In this document: piece after piece, positions 51,288 through 60,910 of the stretch
Layout of the letters: each line of letters starts with the position of its first letter
Numbering within the stretch: the stretch's first letter is position 1
From: an uncultured Prevotellaceae bacterium
GTDB taxonomy: Bacteria > Bacteroidota > Bacteroidia > Bacteroidales > Muribaculaceae
NCBI GenBank assembly: GCA_946186575.1
Contig: CAMHNO010000004.1
Location: 55,739 to 119,738 of the forward strand
Reading direction: 5' to 3'
DNA: 64,000 nt
Notes under the pieces: generated by a model
What the model was told of the DNA's origin: nothing
The model's database searches: none
Seen by the model: the letters and a program-made list of their open reading frames with translations, nothing else
Translations under genes and position numbers: made by a program

Positions 51288-52991
51288 ATGACTAATCACA
51301 AAGCGTTTAGATTTATTCTTGTGGCATTGATGCTGGCTTATGCCTCATCGTTGCTATCGGCCAATGTGGATCAACTCATAAAGAATTTTGATGCAAGCCA
51401 GAATGTGGCTACAGCCAATGCATTTTTCAAGGAGCTCGACAATGAGAAGTTTACCGACGAGCTCCTTCATTTCAAGTCCAACGCTCACCCCGATACCTTG
51501 CGACAGCAGGTGTGGTACTGGGCTGCCGAGTGGTACTACGACCAGCAGCAGTACCAGCGCGCCGTCGACTACGGACTCAAGGCGCTGCCTCACTGCAAGA
51601 GTGGCAACAATAGGGTGGTGGAAGGTGACTGCGAGAACCTGCTTGGCGTAATCTACATTCGCCTTGCCGACTATGACAACGCAGCCAAGCATGCCAAGGC
51701 GTGCTACGAACTTGACCGCCGCAGTGGCGACCCCGATGCCATGAGCTCGAGCCTCAACACCCTGGCGGCCATCTACATGGGTGCTCGCCAGCCCAAAGAG
51801 GCTGAGAAATACATTCTTGCCGCCCTTGAGCAAGCCAAGAAAGCCAACAACCCAGCTCGCCTTGCCACCATCAATGGTATTGCCAACGAGGTGTATCACA
51901 GCTTGGGCGAGGAGGAGAAGGCATTGAGCTACGCCAAGGCTGCCTATGACATTGAGGTGAAACTGGGCGACAAAGGTCGCATAGCCATGCGTCAGGCGCA
52001 GATGGCGTCGTCGCTCTTGTGGCTCAAGCGCTATGATGAGGCTCAACAGCAGCTCGAGGCGGCAATCCCCCAACTGCGTGCCAGTGGCAACATGCAGTCG
52101 TTGGGTATAGCGCTGAACCAGATGGGTGGCGTGATGCTCCAGAAGAAGCAGCCAGCCGAGGCAGTGAAATACTACCGTGAGGCAGCCAATATCTTTGTAA
52201 AACTCAAGGACATATACAACGAGAGCCACAGCAGGCTGGGCCTCTATAACGCTCTCAAAGACAGTGACCCGCAGGCTGCCATGGCCGAGATGGAGCGCTA
52301 CAAGTCGCTCAAAGACAGTATTTATAGCAACGAGACAGCCGAGAGCTTAGGGCGCTATAGCGCTCAGTATGCCAACGAACAGCTGCTGCTCGACAACGCC
52401 AATCAGCGCTCCACCACCAAGCGCGCCATTATAATAGGTGTGCTTGTGGCATTGCTGCTGTGCTGCTTGGCAGGGTTGATATGGTGGATAATGCGTCGCC
52501 GCAACAAGCGTCAGGGTGCTATCAATGAACAGCTTAGTGCTAATATTGAGGAGCTGCGAGAGCAGTATCGTCAGCTTCATCTCGACTATAGCCTGGCCTT
52601 GGAGTCGCATGGTGACGCCAACGATGAAGACGTAATATCGAGTGCCGATCGCGAATTTCTCGAGGAGACTATAAATATTATAAATGAGCTCATCAGCGAC
52701 GGGCAAATTGATGCCACCACTGTTGCCGCTCGCCTTAACCTTAGTCCTTACCAGTTAAGGCAGCGGTTGAGCACTATCACCGGCAACTCGCCTCAAGCTT
52801 TTATCCAGATCATAAGGATGCGCCGTGCTCGCCACCTGCTCGACAACCACGCCGAGCTCAACATCAACGAGATTGCCCGCCTGTGTGCCTACAACGACAC
52901 CCCCAATTTCACTCGCGCCTTCAAAAACACCTTTGGCATCACTCCGTCGCAGTACCTGAGTGGCACCCCCTGCGTTGAGCGCGCCGATTGA
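51288..52991 (+). CDS. TPR-containing membrane-spanning AraC-type regulator
   Basis: 567 aa one-component regulator. Signal peptide/N-terminal helix (about 1-26), then six to seven TPRs (about 65-340, for example NLLGVIYIRLADYDNAAKHAKACYELD and NQMGGVMLQKKQPAEAVKYYREAANIF). One membrane helix lies at about 383-402 (IIIGVLVALLLCCLAGLIWWIM), then a short coiled coil and an AraC double HTH (about 455-560: QIDATTVAARLNLSPYQLRQRLSTITG, LNINEIARLCAYNDTPNFTRAFKNTFGITPSQY). The TPRs face the periplasm and sense a signal or partner. Targets are not apparent. Confidence 0.88.
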   Translation: MTNHKAFRFILVALMLAYASSLLSANVDQLIKNFDASQNVATANAFFKELDNEKFTDELLHFKSNAHPDTLRQQVWYWAAEWYYDQQQYQRAVDYGLKALPHCKSGNNRVVEGDCENLLGVIYIRLADYDNAAKHAKACYELDRRSGDPDAMSSSLNTLAAIYMGARQPKEAEKYILAALEQAKKANNPARLATINGIANEVYHSLGEEEKALSYAKAAYDIEVKLGDKGRIAMRQAQMASSLLWLKRYDEAQQQLEAAIPQLRASGNMQSLGIALNQMGGVMLQKKQPAEAVKYYREAANIFVKLKDIYNESHSRLGLYNALKDSDPQAAMAEMERYKSLKDSIYSNETAESLGRYSAQYANEQLLLDNANQRSTTKRAIIIGVLVALLLCCLAGLIWWIMRRRNKRQGAINEQLSANIEELREQYRQLHLDYSLALESHGDANDEDVISSADREFLEETINIINELISDGQIDATTVAARLNLSPYQLRQRLSTITGNSPQAFIQIIRMRRARHLLDNHAELNINEIARLCAYNDTPNFTRAFKNTFGITPSQYLSGTPCVERAD

Positions 52992-53028
52992 GCGCTTAAC
53001 GTTGCTTGCTACTGACGAAACAACCATT

Positions 53029-53065
53029 CCCCCATTGTCATCAACGAAATGCGTGATAATGGGGG
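53029..53065 (+). terminator. Hairpin terminator
   Basis: CCCCCATTGTCAT pairs with GTGATAATGGGGG (one mismatch), followed by ATTTG. Confidence 0.65.
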
Positions 53066-53138
53066 ATTTGCTGTGTTGTTTTTACGAAATGATAATTATA
53101 TTTGATGAAATGATAACGGCTTTGCCTGCTGTAATGGG

Positions 53139-53146
53139 TAATTTTG
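53139..53146 (+). promoter_or_regulatory. -7 box of the small ORF/dockerin operon
   Basis: TAATTTTG, 25 bases before the ATG of the 75-aa gene. Confidence 0.55.
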
Positions 53147-53171
53147 CAATTGTGAAATTACTCATTTTTTT

Positions 53172-53399
53172 ATGGCAAAAAAGAGCAAATATAATGACGC
53201 TGCAATGCGCTACGCGATGGACTATCTTGACCACTTGCTTGAGCTTGAAGACTACGTCGACTCACAGGTGGAGAAGAAGCTCGATCGCATGGTAGAGCGC
53301 AAGCTTGCTGAGCAAGAGCACAAGCATGATAAATTGAGCGATGCTTCGCAAGCACAAAAATCAAATGAAATTATTAACCAAAAACACAATAAATTATGA
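53172..53399 (+). CDS. Small highly charged helical protein coupled to the next gene
   Basis: 75 aa, no signal peptide: MAKKSKYNDAAMRYAMDYLD then HLLELEDYVDSQVEKKLDRM and a long charged stretch; probably one coiled coil. It follows a good promoter box, and its TGA overlaps the ATG of the 981-aa secreted protein by 4 bases. No family recognised. Could be a leader ORF that couples translation, or a cytosolic partner. Confidence 0.55.
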   Translation: MAKKSKYNDAAMRYAMDYLDHLLELEDYVDSQVEKKLDRMVERKLAEQEHKHDKLSDASQAQKSNEIINQKHNKL

Positions 53400-56341
53400 G
53401 AAAACTATTATCCTCACTTCTTTTTGTGCTGATGGCGATGAGTGCCGGTGCAACTGACTACTTTGCGATGTTCATAGGTGGCGTTCAGCTCAATACCCTT
53501 AACATTGCTTCGTCGTCAACCTTGACAAGCCAACTGCAGAGCAATGGCGTGCTCCAGAGTGGCACCGTTGAGTTTCAGCATACCTGGCAAGGCGATAATC
53601 ACACAGGAAAACTTATCCTCACCAATGCAGTGTTGAGTTATAATAAAAACACCGGTGTCATTTGGGCGGGCGTGAATGGTAGCTTAGGTTCTTACATCGA
53701 ACTTGACCAATTAGAGATAGTTTTGAATGGTACCAATAGCGTCACAAACACTAATTCGGGTGGGTCGGCAATCTACATGGGCGGCACTGCTTGTCATGAC
53801 TTCGCCCGCCTTGAATTTAGTGGCAATGGCACTCTTGAGCTGCACGGCGGCAGCAGCACCGGTGCCGGCATCACAGCAGCCAATCGCAGTGGAGTGTCGG
53901 TGACCACTCTAACCGAGAGTTGTACGCCAACCATCATTTGTGACGGATTCACCGGTGTGCGCAGCCTGGGTAGTACCACATTTCAATACATGCTCGGCCA
54001 TGGCACGTTTAAAGCCACAGGGACAGTTTATGCTTGCATGCATGAAGCTATCGCGGCAATGAACCTAAGTAACAAGCGAAAAGTGATAGATCCCGAAAAT
54101 GGTCATATAGGTGAAGATGATTACATGTACACAATGTGTAATAGTAGTGGCAATTCGGTAAAAACCTTTACAGTTGGTCCTGAGCAATATCCCCTGTATG
54201 TGTGCGGTGTTCAGGTCGATGCCGACAATGCGTCGAAGCTCACCACTATACTGACAAACTTAGGCTATCTAAAGAGTGGCACAGTGCAATACCTTCCTGA
54301 TAACAAAGATCTCGAATTCTATAATGCCAATATAGAATATAATATTGGTCCTTATTATTCAGCGATAGTGAGAAATGGAAATCACAACCTTGATGGCAGC
54401 GTATATGCACCTGGAATTAATAATCTTGTGGTTACTTTTTCAGGCAACAACACATTAGGTGGCGATACAAGGGTTGGAATCGATAACAACAAGGCCAACA
54501 TGAAGTTGCGGCTCTATAATGGTGCTCACTTGACCATTAATACTCGCAATGGCATTTATCACAACATAGCGATGCTTTATGCCGGCAATGGCAGTGGCAA
54601 TTACACATTCACCATTACCAATGGTAACATAAACCCTGGTCCTAACGATCCTGCCCTGCTCACTATCAATGCCAGCAATGGTTATGGCTTCTATGGTGAC
54701 TTTGGCCAGATTAATTATGAGTCGGGAGTGACAAAATTCTCAGGAACTCAAGGTGCTATAAGTTTTGGCAGTGGCGCTGGTGATGATGTGCCCCCAATAT
54801 ATTATAGATTCACATCGGGTGGCGACAACTATGGTTTCCGCCACGGTGAGATAATTAGACAAGCTGGTTACTGGTATTACGTTTGCGCTGCTGATAACAG
54901 CGAAGCCACAAGTGCCGAGATAGGCTGGGTGGGCAACACATACGGTATCAAGATATTAGGTGCGTCAATCACCGACTATCTGGTGAGCCACATGAGTGAG
55001 CTGTTTGGCAACAACTCGTTTGCTAATGCCATAAAATTTGATGGTTATAAGACACTGACGTTCGACAGCTTCGGTAGCAACATAGTGAATTGCACCAACA
55101 CAGCTGTTCCACTAATCGAGAGCAATATCGACGGTCTTAAAATCAAGTCGACAGGCACCAATCTGAACAATGTGGGTTATGCCGGAACGGTCTTGAAGCT
55201 CAATGCTCCCGCTACCTATGAACCCGATGCTGCCACCCGCACCCTGCGCCTGCGCTCATTGCAGGGAGCTGCCGTGGTGCTCACGTGCGACAACGCACTC
55301 ACTGTTAAGAACGGCATCCTTGATGCTCAAGGAGCGACCTATGGCATCATGGGCTCAAAGGTGACAAGCCCCACAACAGTTTATAATGGCACATTTAACA
55401 TGGAAGGCGGAAAGGTGCTATCGATAGGTAACACAGCCAGCGTAGCCCAACTCAAGGCTTTCAACCTTAACAATTATGCCATCGTTGCGCCCGAGGGAGC
55501 AACATGGAGCTCAACTGCTCATGGTGTTGTTGACACTAATGGCAACCTGGTGGCCGGCACCACGGTAGAAGTTGGTCCTAAGATCTACGACTTGAAAGTG
55601 GGCGGTGTGCAGGTTACCAGCGCCAATTGTGGCGACATCCTGGGCGACGGCACCGTGACCTACGACCCTGTGGGCAATAAGCTGATTCTTAACAATGTGA
55701 ATTACAACGAGAGCTTTAACGACTATTTTATAAAAAATGAAATTGACGGCCTGCAGATAGTGGTCAATGGCGAGAATTACATTGGTCCCAATGTGCTTAA
55801 AGGAATTAGCGTTGGCAACAATGCTAAGACCACCATCACCGGCGGTGGGTCGCTCACGATAGATGTGGGTCAGACCGGCGTGTACACTTGCAGCTTGCTG
55901 ACAATCACTGGCGGAGTTCAGCTGAGCTCCAAAGGCACGTACGCTTACTCGGCCTATAACTATGCCGGCATAACGATATCAAATGCCATGACTCGCGTGA
56001 AAGGTTATGGCACAAAATCCTGCCTTTATAATGTGAATGGTCTCACACTGAATGATGGCTTGCAAATTGTGGAACCGGAAGGCGCCCACATGGAAGGCTG
56101 GACAATGATGGATGCCGATGGTAACATTCTCAAGAACACATGGCTTGTGATAGCGAAGTCGGCAGCCATCCCTGGCGATGTGGATGGCGACGGCAGCGTG
56201 ACCAGTGCCGACATCACTACGCTCTACAACTACTTGCTCAATGGCGACAGTAGCAGCCTGGTGAATGGCGATCAGGATGGTGATGGCAGCATCACCAGTG
56301 GCGATGTCACAGCGGTTTATAACATCTTGCTGGGAAATTGA
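53396..56341 (+). CDS. Modular secreted surface protein with dockerin tag
   Basis: 981 aa, signal peptide MRKLLSSLLFVLMAMSAGA. Built from repeats of a carbohydrate-binding-like beta-helix module, each opening with a 'Y.[L/M].[I/V]GGVQ[L/V]' strand and a GTV.[Y/F] plus L.L.NA turn, starting about residues 22, 263 and 731. The last module (residues about 747-926) is encoded by DNA identical to that in the next gene. The tail is a dockerin (IPGDVDGDGSVTSADITTLYNYLL, NGDQDGDGSITSGDVTAVYNILL). Probably a cell-surface glycan-binding or adhesive protein; no catalytic motif. Confidence 0.8.
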   Translation: MRKLLSSLLFVLMAMSAGATDYFAMFIGGVQLNTLNIASSSTLTSQLQSNGVLQSGTVEFQHTWQGDNHTGKLILTNAVLSYNKNTGVIWAGVNGSLGSYIELDQLEIVLNGTNSVTNTNSGGSAIYMGGTACHDFARLEFSGNGTLELHGGSSTGAGITAANRSGVSVTTLTESCTPTIICDGFTGVRSLGSTTFQYMLGHGTFKATGTVYACMHEAIAAMNLSNKRKVIDPENGHIGEDDYMYTMCNSSGNSVKTFTVGPEQYPLYVCGVQVDADNASKLTTILTNLGYLKSGTVQYLPDNKDLEFYNANIEYNIGPYYSAIVRNGNHNLDGSVYAPGINNLVVTFSGNNTLGGDTRVGIDNNKANMKLRLYNGAHLTINTRNGIYHNIAMLYAGNGSGNYTFTITNGNINPGPNDPALLTINASNGYGFYGDFGQINYESGVTKFSGTQGAISFGSGAGDDVPPIYYRFTSGGDNYGFRHGEIIRQAGYWYYVCAADNSEATSAEIGWVGNTYGIKILGASITDYLVSHMSELFGNNSFANAIKFDGYKTLTFDSFGSNIVNCTNTAVPLIESNIDGLKIKSTGTNLNNVGYAGTVLKLNAPATYEPDAATRTLRLRSLQGAAVVLTCDNALTVKNGILDAQGATYGIMGSKVTSPTTVYNGTFNMEGGKVLSIGNTASVAQLKAFNLNNYAIVAPEGATWSSTAHGVVDTNGNLVAGTTVEVGPKIYDLKVGGVQVTSANCGDILGDGTVTYDPVGNKLILNNVNYNESFNDYFIKNEIDGLQIVVNGENYIGPNVLKGISVGNNAKTTITGGGSLTIDVGQTGVYTCSLLTITGGVQLSSKGTYAYSAYNYAGITISNAMTRVKGYGTKSCLYNVNGLTLNDGLQIVEPEGAHMEGWTMMDADGNILKNTWLVIAKSAAIPGDVDGDGSVTSADITTLYNYLLNGDSSSLVNGDQDGDGSITSGDVTAVYNILLGN
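55634..56172 (+). repeat. 539-bp direct repeat, copy 1
   Basis: No difference by eye from 58567-59105. It covers the last beta-helix module and the linker up to the start of the dockerin tag. Identity stops at one third-base change (CCT/CCC). Confidence 0.92.
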
Positions 56342-56427
56342 TTAATGCACAATTCACAATGCATAATACGCAATGTGGAGGTGGCTCACAATTTTGAAAT
56401 TAAAGAATAAAATAAAACTCGATAGCT

Positions 56428-59274
56428 ATGAAAAGATTTTTAATGTTGATAGTTGCTGTGATGGCGCTCGTGGTCGCACGTGGTGCCGAGCAGGGCTATT
56501 TCAAGTTTGAAGTGAGTAACGGGCAAGCCGTGATTACCGGTTTGACAACCGCTGCGCAGTCGATGAACCTGTCGACGCTCGAGATCCCCGGTTTCATCCA
56601 TTACAATGGTCTGGTGTGGCCCACTCGAATCAGGACGTCGGCCTTTCAAGGCTGCAAGGCCAGTGATATAATCATCCACTACGGCTGCCAGCGCATCGAC
56701 GACTACGCCTTCGCAAGCTGCGTCAACCTGAGTCAGGTGCGCATTCCCAGCAGCGTGACCTACCTGGGTGCCGGATTAGTTTTGAATTCAGGCAAGAACA
56801 GCAATTCCATTCTCGTTGCAATGGCAGGCCAGGAGCCGCTTGATGCGTCAAGCATGCCAAGCAGTGCCTTTATTGGCTCGTTGTCGACGAATGGTGTGAA
56901 GCTCGGGCTCTCGACTCAGGCTGCATATAATGCTTTCACACAAAATTCCTTGATACAAGGCATGAGCTTCAATGATATATTCATTAGTGCTTTTGCCAAT
57001 GACTATGAGGACAATAACGGCTCGACCTACGTTGTGGATCGTCCTGCTATATATAATGTTCAGCAGGGAAATTTATGGCTTGTGAACTCCACCAGTGAAG
57101 ATGTGATTGTGTGCCCCGATGAAATTCATCTTGACGATTACGGTGCAAGCGATAATCCCGTTTCCTATGTGTGCAGAAGGGTTGCCGACTATGCTTTTTA
57201 TCAAAGTAATGCAATCAAATCATTTACATGGACAGGAGTGTCTGGTAAATATCTCATAGGTGAATATGTGTGTACTGGTTCAACATCATTGAGAAAGGTT
57301 ACGATAGACTGTAACGCGGTTGCTAAAGGCGCATTTAATAATTCAGGCGTTAGTGAGATTAATTTATTGGAAGGAGTTATAACGCTAATGAATTGCTTTG
57401 TAGGTTGCAGTTCACGTTCTTTGAAGTCGGTGAAATTTCCCAAGTCATTGAATAGCATTTATAACTCGTTTATAGGATGTCGCTATATTAAAAAATTTGA
57501 ATCGGACTGCGAGGAATTTGAGCGTGTCTATTTCGTTTATAAAGACTGTCTATATGAAAAACGATATGATGCTGATGGTAATAATATAGCCGTGCTTTGT
57601 CGTGTGCCACCAAGCAAAGAAATGCTTATTTATAATCCGATTCATCCCAAAACACGTATTATTGGCTCCTACGCTTATTATGATCACATGTATTACGATG
57701 TGTTGGATATTCCCTACGGTGTCACTACTATAGAGGATTATGCATTTGAGGAAGCCTGTGTGGGCGCTATCCACATCCCCAGCAGTGTGACAACATTTGG
57801 CAATAATATTTTTAAAACAAGCCGTATCATGGCGCTGAACTTTGGCGCTGCAGTGCCCCCTCTGCCTTATAGTGTGATGTTAAAGCTCATAGAGTGCCAA
57901 AACACATTACACTATAGCATGTATATCTTCTGCCCAGTAGAATCGTTAAACTCTTATACTCAGATATTTAACTATGGTGGAAACAAAGTGTATATTGGTG
58001 GATATGATGTGTATGACACATCTAATAATGTGAGCTATCGCATTAAAGATGACAACACAGCCACATTGTGCATGGGAACCTATGATAATCCTAACATTCC
58101 CACTTATGTTTCAATTCAATATACTAACTATGAATATGTGGCCAGAGATTATTTGTATGATTGGGAAGATGGCATCTACACAAGGGTTTTGAAATTTAAA
58201 GAGACGATAAAAGTCAATGAAAAGGACTATGAGCTTGACGAAGTTTCGCCTTCGGCATTGGCTGGCTTGAGATTGCTCTCGGGCGTTACATTACCATCAA
58301 CAGTTAATAAAATAGGTGATTATGCTATGGCCAACTTGCCAACGCTACAGACTGTAACAGCCAAAATGACGACTTTGCCAGAGCTTGGCCTAAACGTGTG
58401 GGGCGGAACTACCACTCCCAACACAGTTTCGCTATATGTTCCTGCAGGCATGAAGGCAACCTATGCCGCTGCCGATCAATGGAAGGATTTTGGCCATATC
58501 TATGAGGGAAATGTATCCTACGACCTCTATGTGAAAGGCATTCAGGTGACGAGCAGCAACTGCGATGACATCCTGGGCGACGGCACCGTGACCTACGACC
58601 CTGTGGGCAATAAGCTGATTCTTAACAATGTGAATTACAACGAGAGCTTTAACGACTATTTTATAAAAAATGAAATTGACGGCCTGCAGATAGTGGTCAA
58701 TGGCGAGAATTACATTGGTCCCAATGTGCTTAAAGGAATTAGCGTTGGCAACAATGCTAAGACCACCATCACCGGCGGTGGGTCGCTCACGATAGATGTG
58801 GGTCAGACCGGCGTGTACACTTGCAGCTTGCTGACAATCACTGGCGGAGTTCAGCTGAGCTCCAAAGGCACGTACGCTTACTCGGCCTATAACTATGCCG
58901 GCATAACGATATCAAATGCCATGACTCGCGTGAAAGGTTATGGCACAAAATCCTGCCTTTATAATGTGAATGGTCTCACACTGAATGATGGCTTGCAAAT
59001 TGTGGAACCGGAAGGCGCCCACATGGAAGGCTGGACAATGATGGATGCCGATGGTAACATTCTCAAGAACACATGGCTTGTGATAGCGAAGTCGGCAGCC
59101 ATCCCCGGCGATGTGGATGGCGACGGTCATGTGAGCAGTGTTGACGTGACAGCGCTCTACAACTACCTGCTCAACAACGACGATAGCGCCATCGTCAATG
59201 GCGACCAGGATGGCGACGGTCACATCTCGAGTGTGGATGTGACGGCGGTTTACAACATACTGCTGGGAAACTAA
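56428..59274 (+). CDS. BspA-like leucine-rich-repeat surface protein with dockerin tag
   Basis: 948 aa, signal peptide MKRFLMLIVAVMALVVARGA. BspA/LRR_5 repeats occur in several blocks (IRTSAFQGCKASDIIIHYGCQRIDDYAFASCVNLSQVRIPSSVTYLG, DIPYGVTTIEDYAFEEACVGAIHIPSSVTTFG, LPSTVNKIGDYAMANLPTLQTV). A beta-helix module at residues about 705-893 is almost entirely encoded by the 539-bp repeat. The dockerin (IPGDVDGDGHVSSVDVTALYNYLL, DQDGDGHISSVDVTAVYNILL) differs from that of the upstream gene. BspA-type LRRs mediate binding to host proteins in Treponema and Tannerella. It follows by 86 bp. Confidence 0.85.
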   Translation: MKRFLMLIVAVMALVVARGAEQGYFKFEVSNGQAVITGLTTAAQSMNLSTLEIPGFIHYNGLVWPTRIRTSAFQGCKASDIIIHYGCQRIDDYAFASCVNLSQVRIPSSVTYLGAGLVLNSGKNSNSILVAMAGQEPLDASSMPSSAFIGSLSTNGVKLGLSTQAAYNAFTQNSLIQGMSFNDIFISAFANDYEDNNGSTYVVDRPAIYNVQQGNLWLVNSTSEDVIVCPDEIHLDDYGASDNPVSYVCRRVADYAFYQSNAIKSFTWTGVSGKYLIGEYVCTGSTSLRKVTIDCNAVAKGAFNNSGVSEINLLEGVITLMNCFVGCSSRSLKSVKFPKSLNSIYNSFIGCRYIKKFESDCEEFERVYFVYKDCLYEKRYDADGNNIAVLCRVPPSKEMLIYNPIHPKTRIIGSYAYYDHMYYDVLDIPYGVTTIEDYAFEEACVGAIHIPSSVTTFGNNIFKTSRIMALNFGAAVPPLPYSVMLKLIECQNTLHYSMYIFCPVESLNSYTQIFNYGGNKVYIGGYDVYDTSNNVSYRIKDDNTATLCMGTYDNPNIPTYVSIQYTNYEYVARDYLYDWEDGIYTRVLKFKETIKVNEKDYELDEVSPSALAGLRLLSGVTLPSTVNKIGDYAMANLPTLQTVTAKMTTLPELGLNVWGGTTTPNTVSLYVPAGMKATYAAADQWKDFGHIYEGNVSYDLYVKGIQVTSSNCDDILGDGTVTYDPVGNKLILNNVNYNESFNDYFIKNEIDGLQIVVNGENYIGPNVLKGISVGNNAKTTITGGGSLTIDVGQTGVYTCSLLTITGGVQLSSKGTYAYSAYNYAGITISNAMTRVKGYGTKSCLYNVNGLTLNDGLQIVEPEGAHMEGWTMMDADGNILKNTWLVIAKSAAIPGDVDGDGHVSSVDVTALYNYLLNNDDSAIVNGDQDGDGHISSVDVTAVYNILLGN
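58567..59105 (+). repeat. 539-bp direct repeat, copy 2
   Basis: Same sequence as 55634-56172, 2,933 bp downstream in the same orientation and frame. Confidence 0.92.
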
Positions 59275-59365
59275 AATAATGGACAATGCATAAATTCAAA
59301 ATGAAGAATAATTCTTTTGAGAACATAAATTTTATTAAATCATCTAATTTAAAAAATTTCTATTT

Positions 59366-59914
59366 ATGAAAAAGTTATTATTAATGTTTGCAGTTGTAGG
59401 CCTTATGGCTTCCTGCACAGGTAGTGGATCTAATAGTGGCAGTGCTTCTAAAGCCAGTGGCGCCTCGGTTGAGCAATCGTCCTCTCAAGGTCAGGATAAG
59501 GAAGTGGCTATCGAGGACCAGAAGGAGCTTGACGCTAATGCCTATACCCTCAAGGTACCGGCAAATTGGAAACCTACAAGTCGTGTGGTTGGTGGAAACT
59601 CTTGCAATCTTAGATTGCGTGAGAATCCATTTACTACGGCAGTGCTTGGGTATGACTCTTACGAGTTAGAAAAGATTACAGCCAACTTAACTGAAAATGG
59701 TTTCAAGCCAGTAGACGACATCACAGCAGGTGGCAAAACCTACAAGGTGTACTTCCTTGAGAAAGATACCGAATATGAAGCTCTCGTTCCACAAGGCGAT
59801 GGTTTTGTGACCATCAGCGTGTCGTCTGGTGGCACCACAATGGATAAGGCCGAGCTCAAGGAAGTTGTTCTTAAAAATCTCAATGAAATGATCAACGCTA
59901 TCACTATCAAGTGA
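59366..59914 (+). CDS. Lipoprotein, paralogue 1 of a local trio
   Basis: 182 aa. Signal peptide MKKLLLMFAVVGLMASC with Cys 17 lipidated. A low-complexity Ser/Gly linker (TGSGSNSGSASKASGASVEQ) precedes a compact domain of about 125 residues (YTLKVPANWKPTSRV onward, ending LKNLNEMINAITIK). The leader is nearly identical to the next gene, while the domain is shorter and diverged. Function unknown; probably outer-membrane anchored. Confidence 0.7.
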   Translation: MKKLLLMFAVVGLMASCTGSGSNSGSASKASGASVEQSSSQGQDKEVAIEDQKELDANAYTLKVPANWKPTSRVVGGNSCNLRLRENPFTTAVLGYDSYELEKITANLTENGFKPVDDITAGGKTYKVYFLEKDTEYEALVPQGDGFVTISVSSGGTTMDKAELKEVVLKNLNEMINAITIK

Positions 59915-59973
59915 TTGTTGCTTAGTGAGATGTCAAGATAAAATATTAATTAAAAAACAAAAGTCCCAGAAAA

Positions 59974-60582
59974 ATGAAAAAGTTATTATTAATGTTTGCA
60001 GTTGCAGGGTTAATCGCATCTTGCACAGGAAATGGAACCACCAGCGGCAGCGGCAGCGCCAGTGCCAGCGGTGACAAGAAAGAAGAGGCTAAGACCGAGG
60101 CCACCAAGGAGAAAAAGGATACCGTAAAGGGTCCAGTGACCATCGAGAACCCCTCTTGGTCGGTCGACGTGCCCGAGGGTTGGTATGTTGTTAGCGAGAG
60201 TGCTGGCAGGGATCAGAAGGCATCTTCTTATCTTCGCATTCAGCCATTGGTACGTCCCAAGGGCATGATAGGCCTGGTTTCGGCAACAGTTAAGTCTTAT
60301 CCATTTAAGAGCAACACCGTTGAGCAAGATCAAGAGACGTTCAAGAGCGCGTTCAAGGTTGAGAATGCCAAGATTGAGAAAGAGACAATAGGTGGCATGG
60401 AGTTCCAGAAGATTGTTAAGCCAGCCGGCAGTGGCGGTGGCATCATCTCTCACATGACAGCTCCATTAAAGCCCGAAGGCAACATCTCGATCGAGGTTCA
60501 GGGCTATGAGCTCACCGACCCCGTTATCGCCGCTATGCTCAAGAGCTTCAAGATGAAGCCAGCCGATCCCGCGGCGAAGTAA
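59974..60582 (+). CDS. Lipoprotein, paralogue 2
   Basis: 202 aa. Lipobox LIASC. A Gly/Ser then Lys/Glu-rich linker (SASGDKKEEAKTEATKEKKD) leads to a domain with NPSWSVDVPEGWYV, SYPFKSNTVEQDQETF, IGGMEFQKIV and AAMLKSFKMKPADPAAK. It aligns along its length with the lipoprotein at 63217, from which a 2-kb dockerin-gene segment separates it. The W..D.PEGW pattern is reminiscent of PsbP/DUF1795-like domains, but that is weak. Confidence 0.72.
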   Translation: MKKLLLMFAVAGLIASCTGNGTTSGSGSASASGDKKEEAKTEATKEKKDTVKGPVTIENPSWSVDVPEGWYVVSESAGRDQKASSYLRIQPLVRPKGMIGLVSATVKSYPFKSNTVEQDQETFKSAFKVENAKIEKETIGGMEFQKIVKPAGSGGGIISHMTAPLKPEGNISIEVQGYELTDPVIAAMLKSFKMKPADPAAK

Positions 60583-60841
60583 GGTTTTATCTCTATGGCT
60601 TAAACCGAATGCCCTAAAAGAATCAGAAGTCAGACTGAAGAATTTTAGGACGATAAATTCTGATTTCTGAAGTCTGACTTCTGACTTTTAATATAACGCA
60701 GTGCTTGAGAGTGCATTTTTCGCAAGATGATAAAATTACTTGACGAAAAGATAGTCACTATAGCTTGTTATGGTAGTAATTTTGTAATTAGATAACGAAG
60801 AATTACTTGAACATAATTTTTAAATTACAATCCTACATAAA
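60583..60841. other. Intergenic: hairpin terminator and promoter of a truncated gene
   Basis: Holds the inverted repeat at 60623-60684 and, at 60777-60784, a TAATTTTG box that would serve the truncated leader ORF at 60842. Nothing else is recognised. Confidence 0.55.
60623..60690 (+). terminator. Long inverted repeat, terminator-like
   Basis: TCAGAAGTCAGACT and AGTCTGACTTCTGA form a 14-bp perfect stem with a 34-base AT-rich loop that pairs further (GAATTT/AAATTC), followed by CTTTTAAT. Confidence 0.65.
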
Positions 60842-60910
60842 ATGAAAAAATTTTTACTACTTTTTATGACGGCGATGGCGCTGCTAGGGTGTGCCCTATT
60901 CTTTTTTTAG
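60842..60910 (+). pseudogene. Truncated signal-peptide ORF
   Basis: MKKFLLLFMTAMALLGCALFFF and stop: a typical export leader preceded by a TAATTTTG promoter box, cut off at residue 15 where the 173-bp inverted repeat begins (60886). The frame then runs into the hairpin sequence. Reads as the 5' end of a dockerin-type surface gene whose body was lost. Confidence 0.65.
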
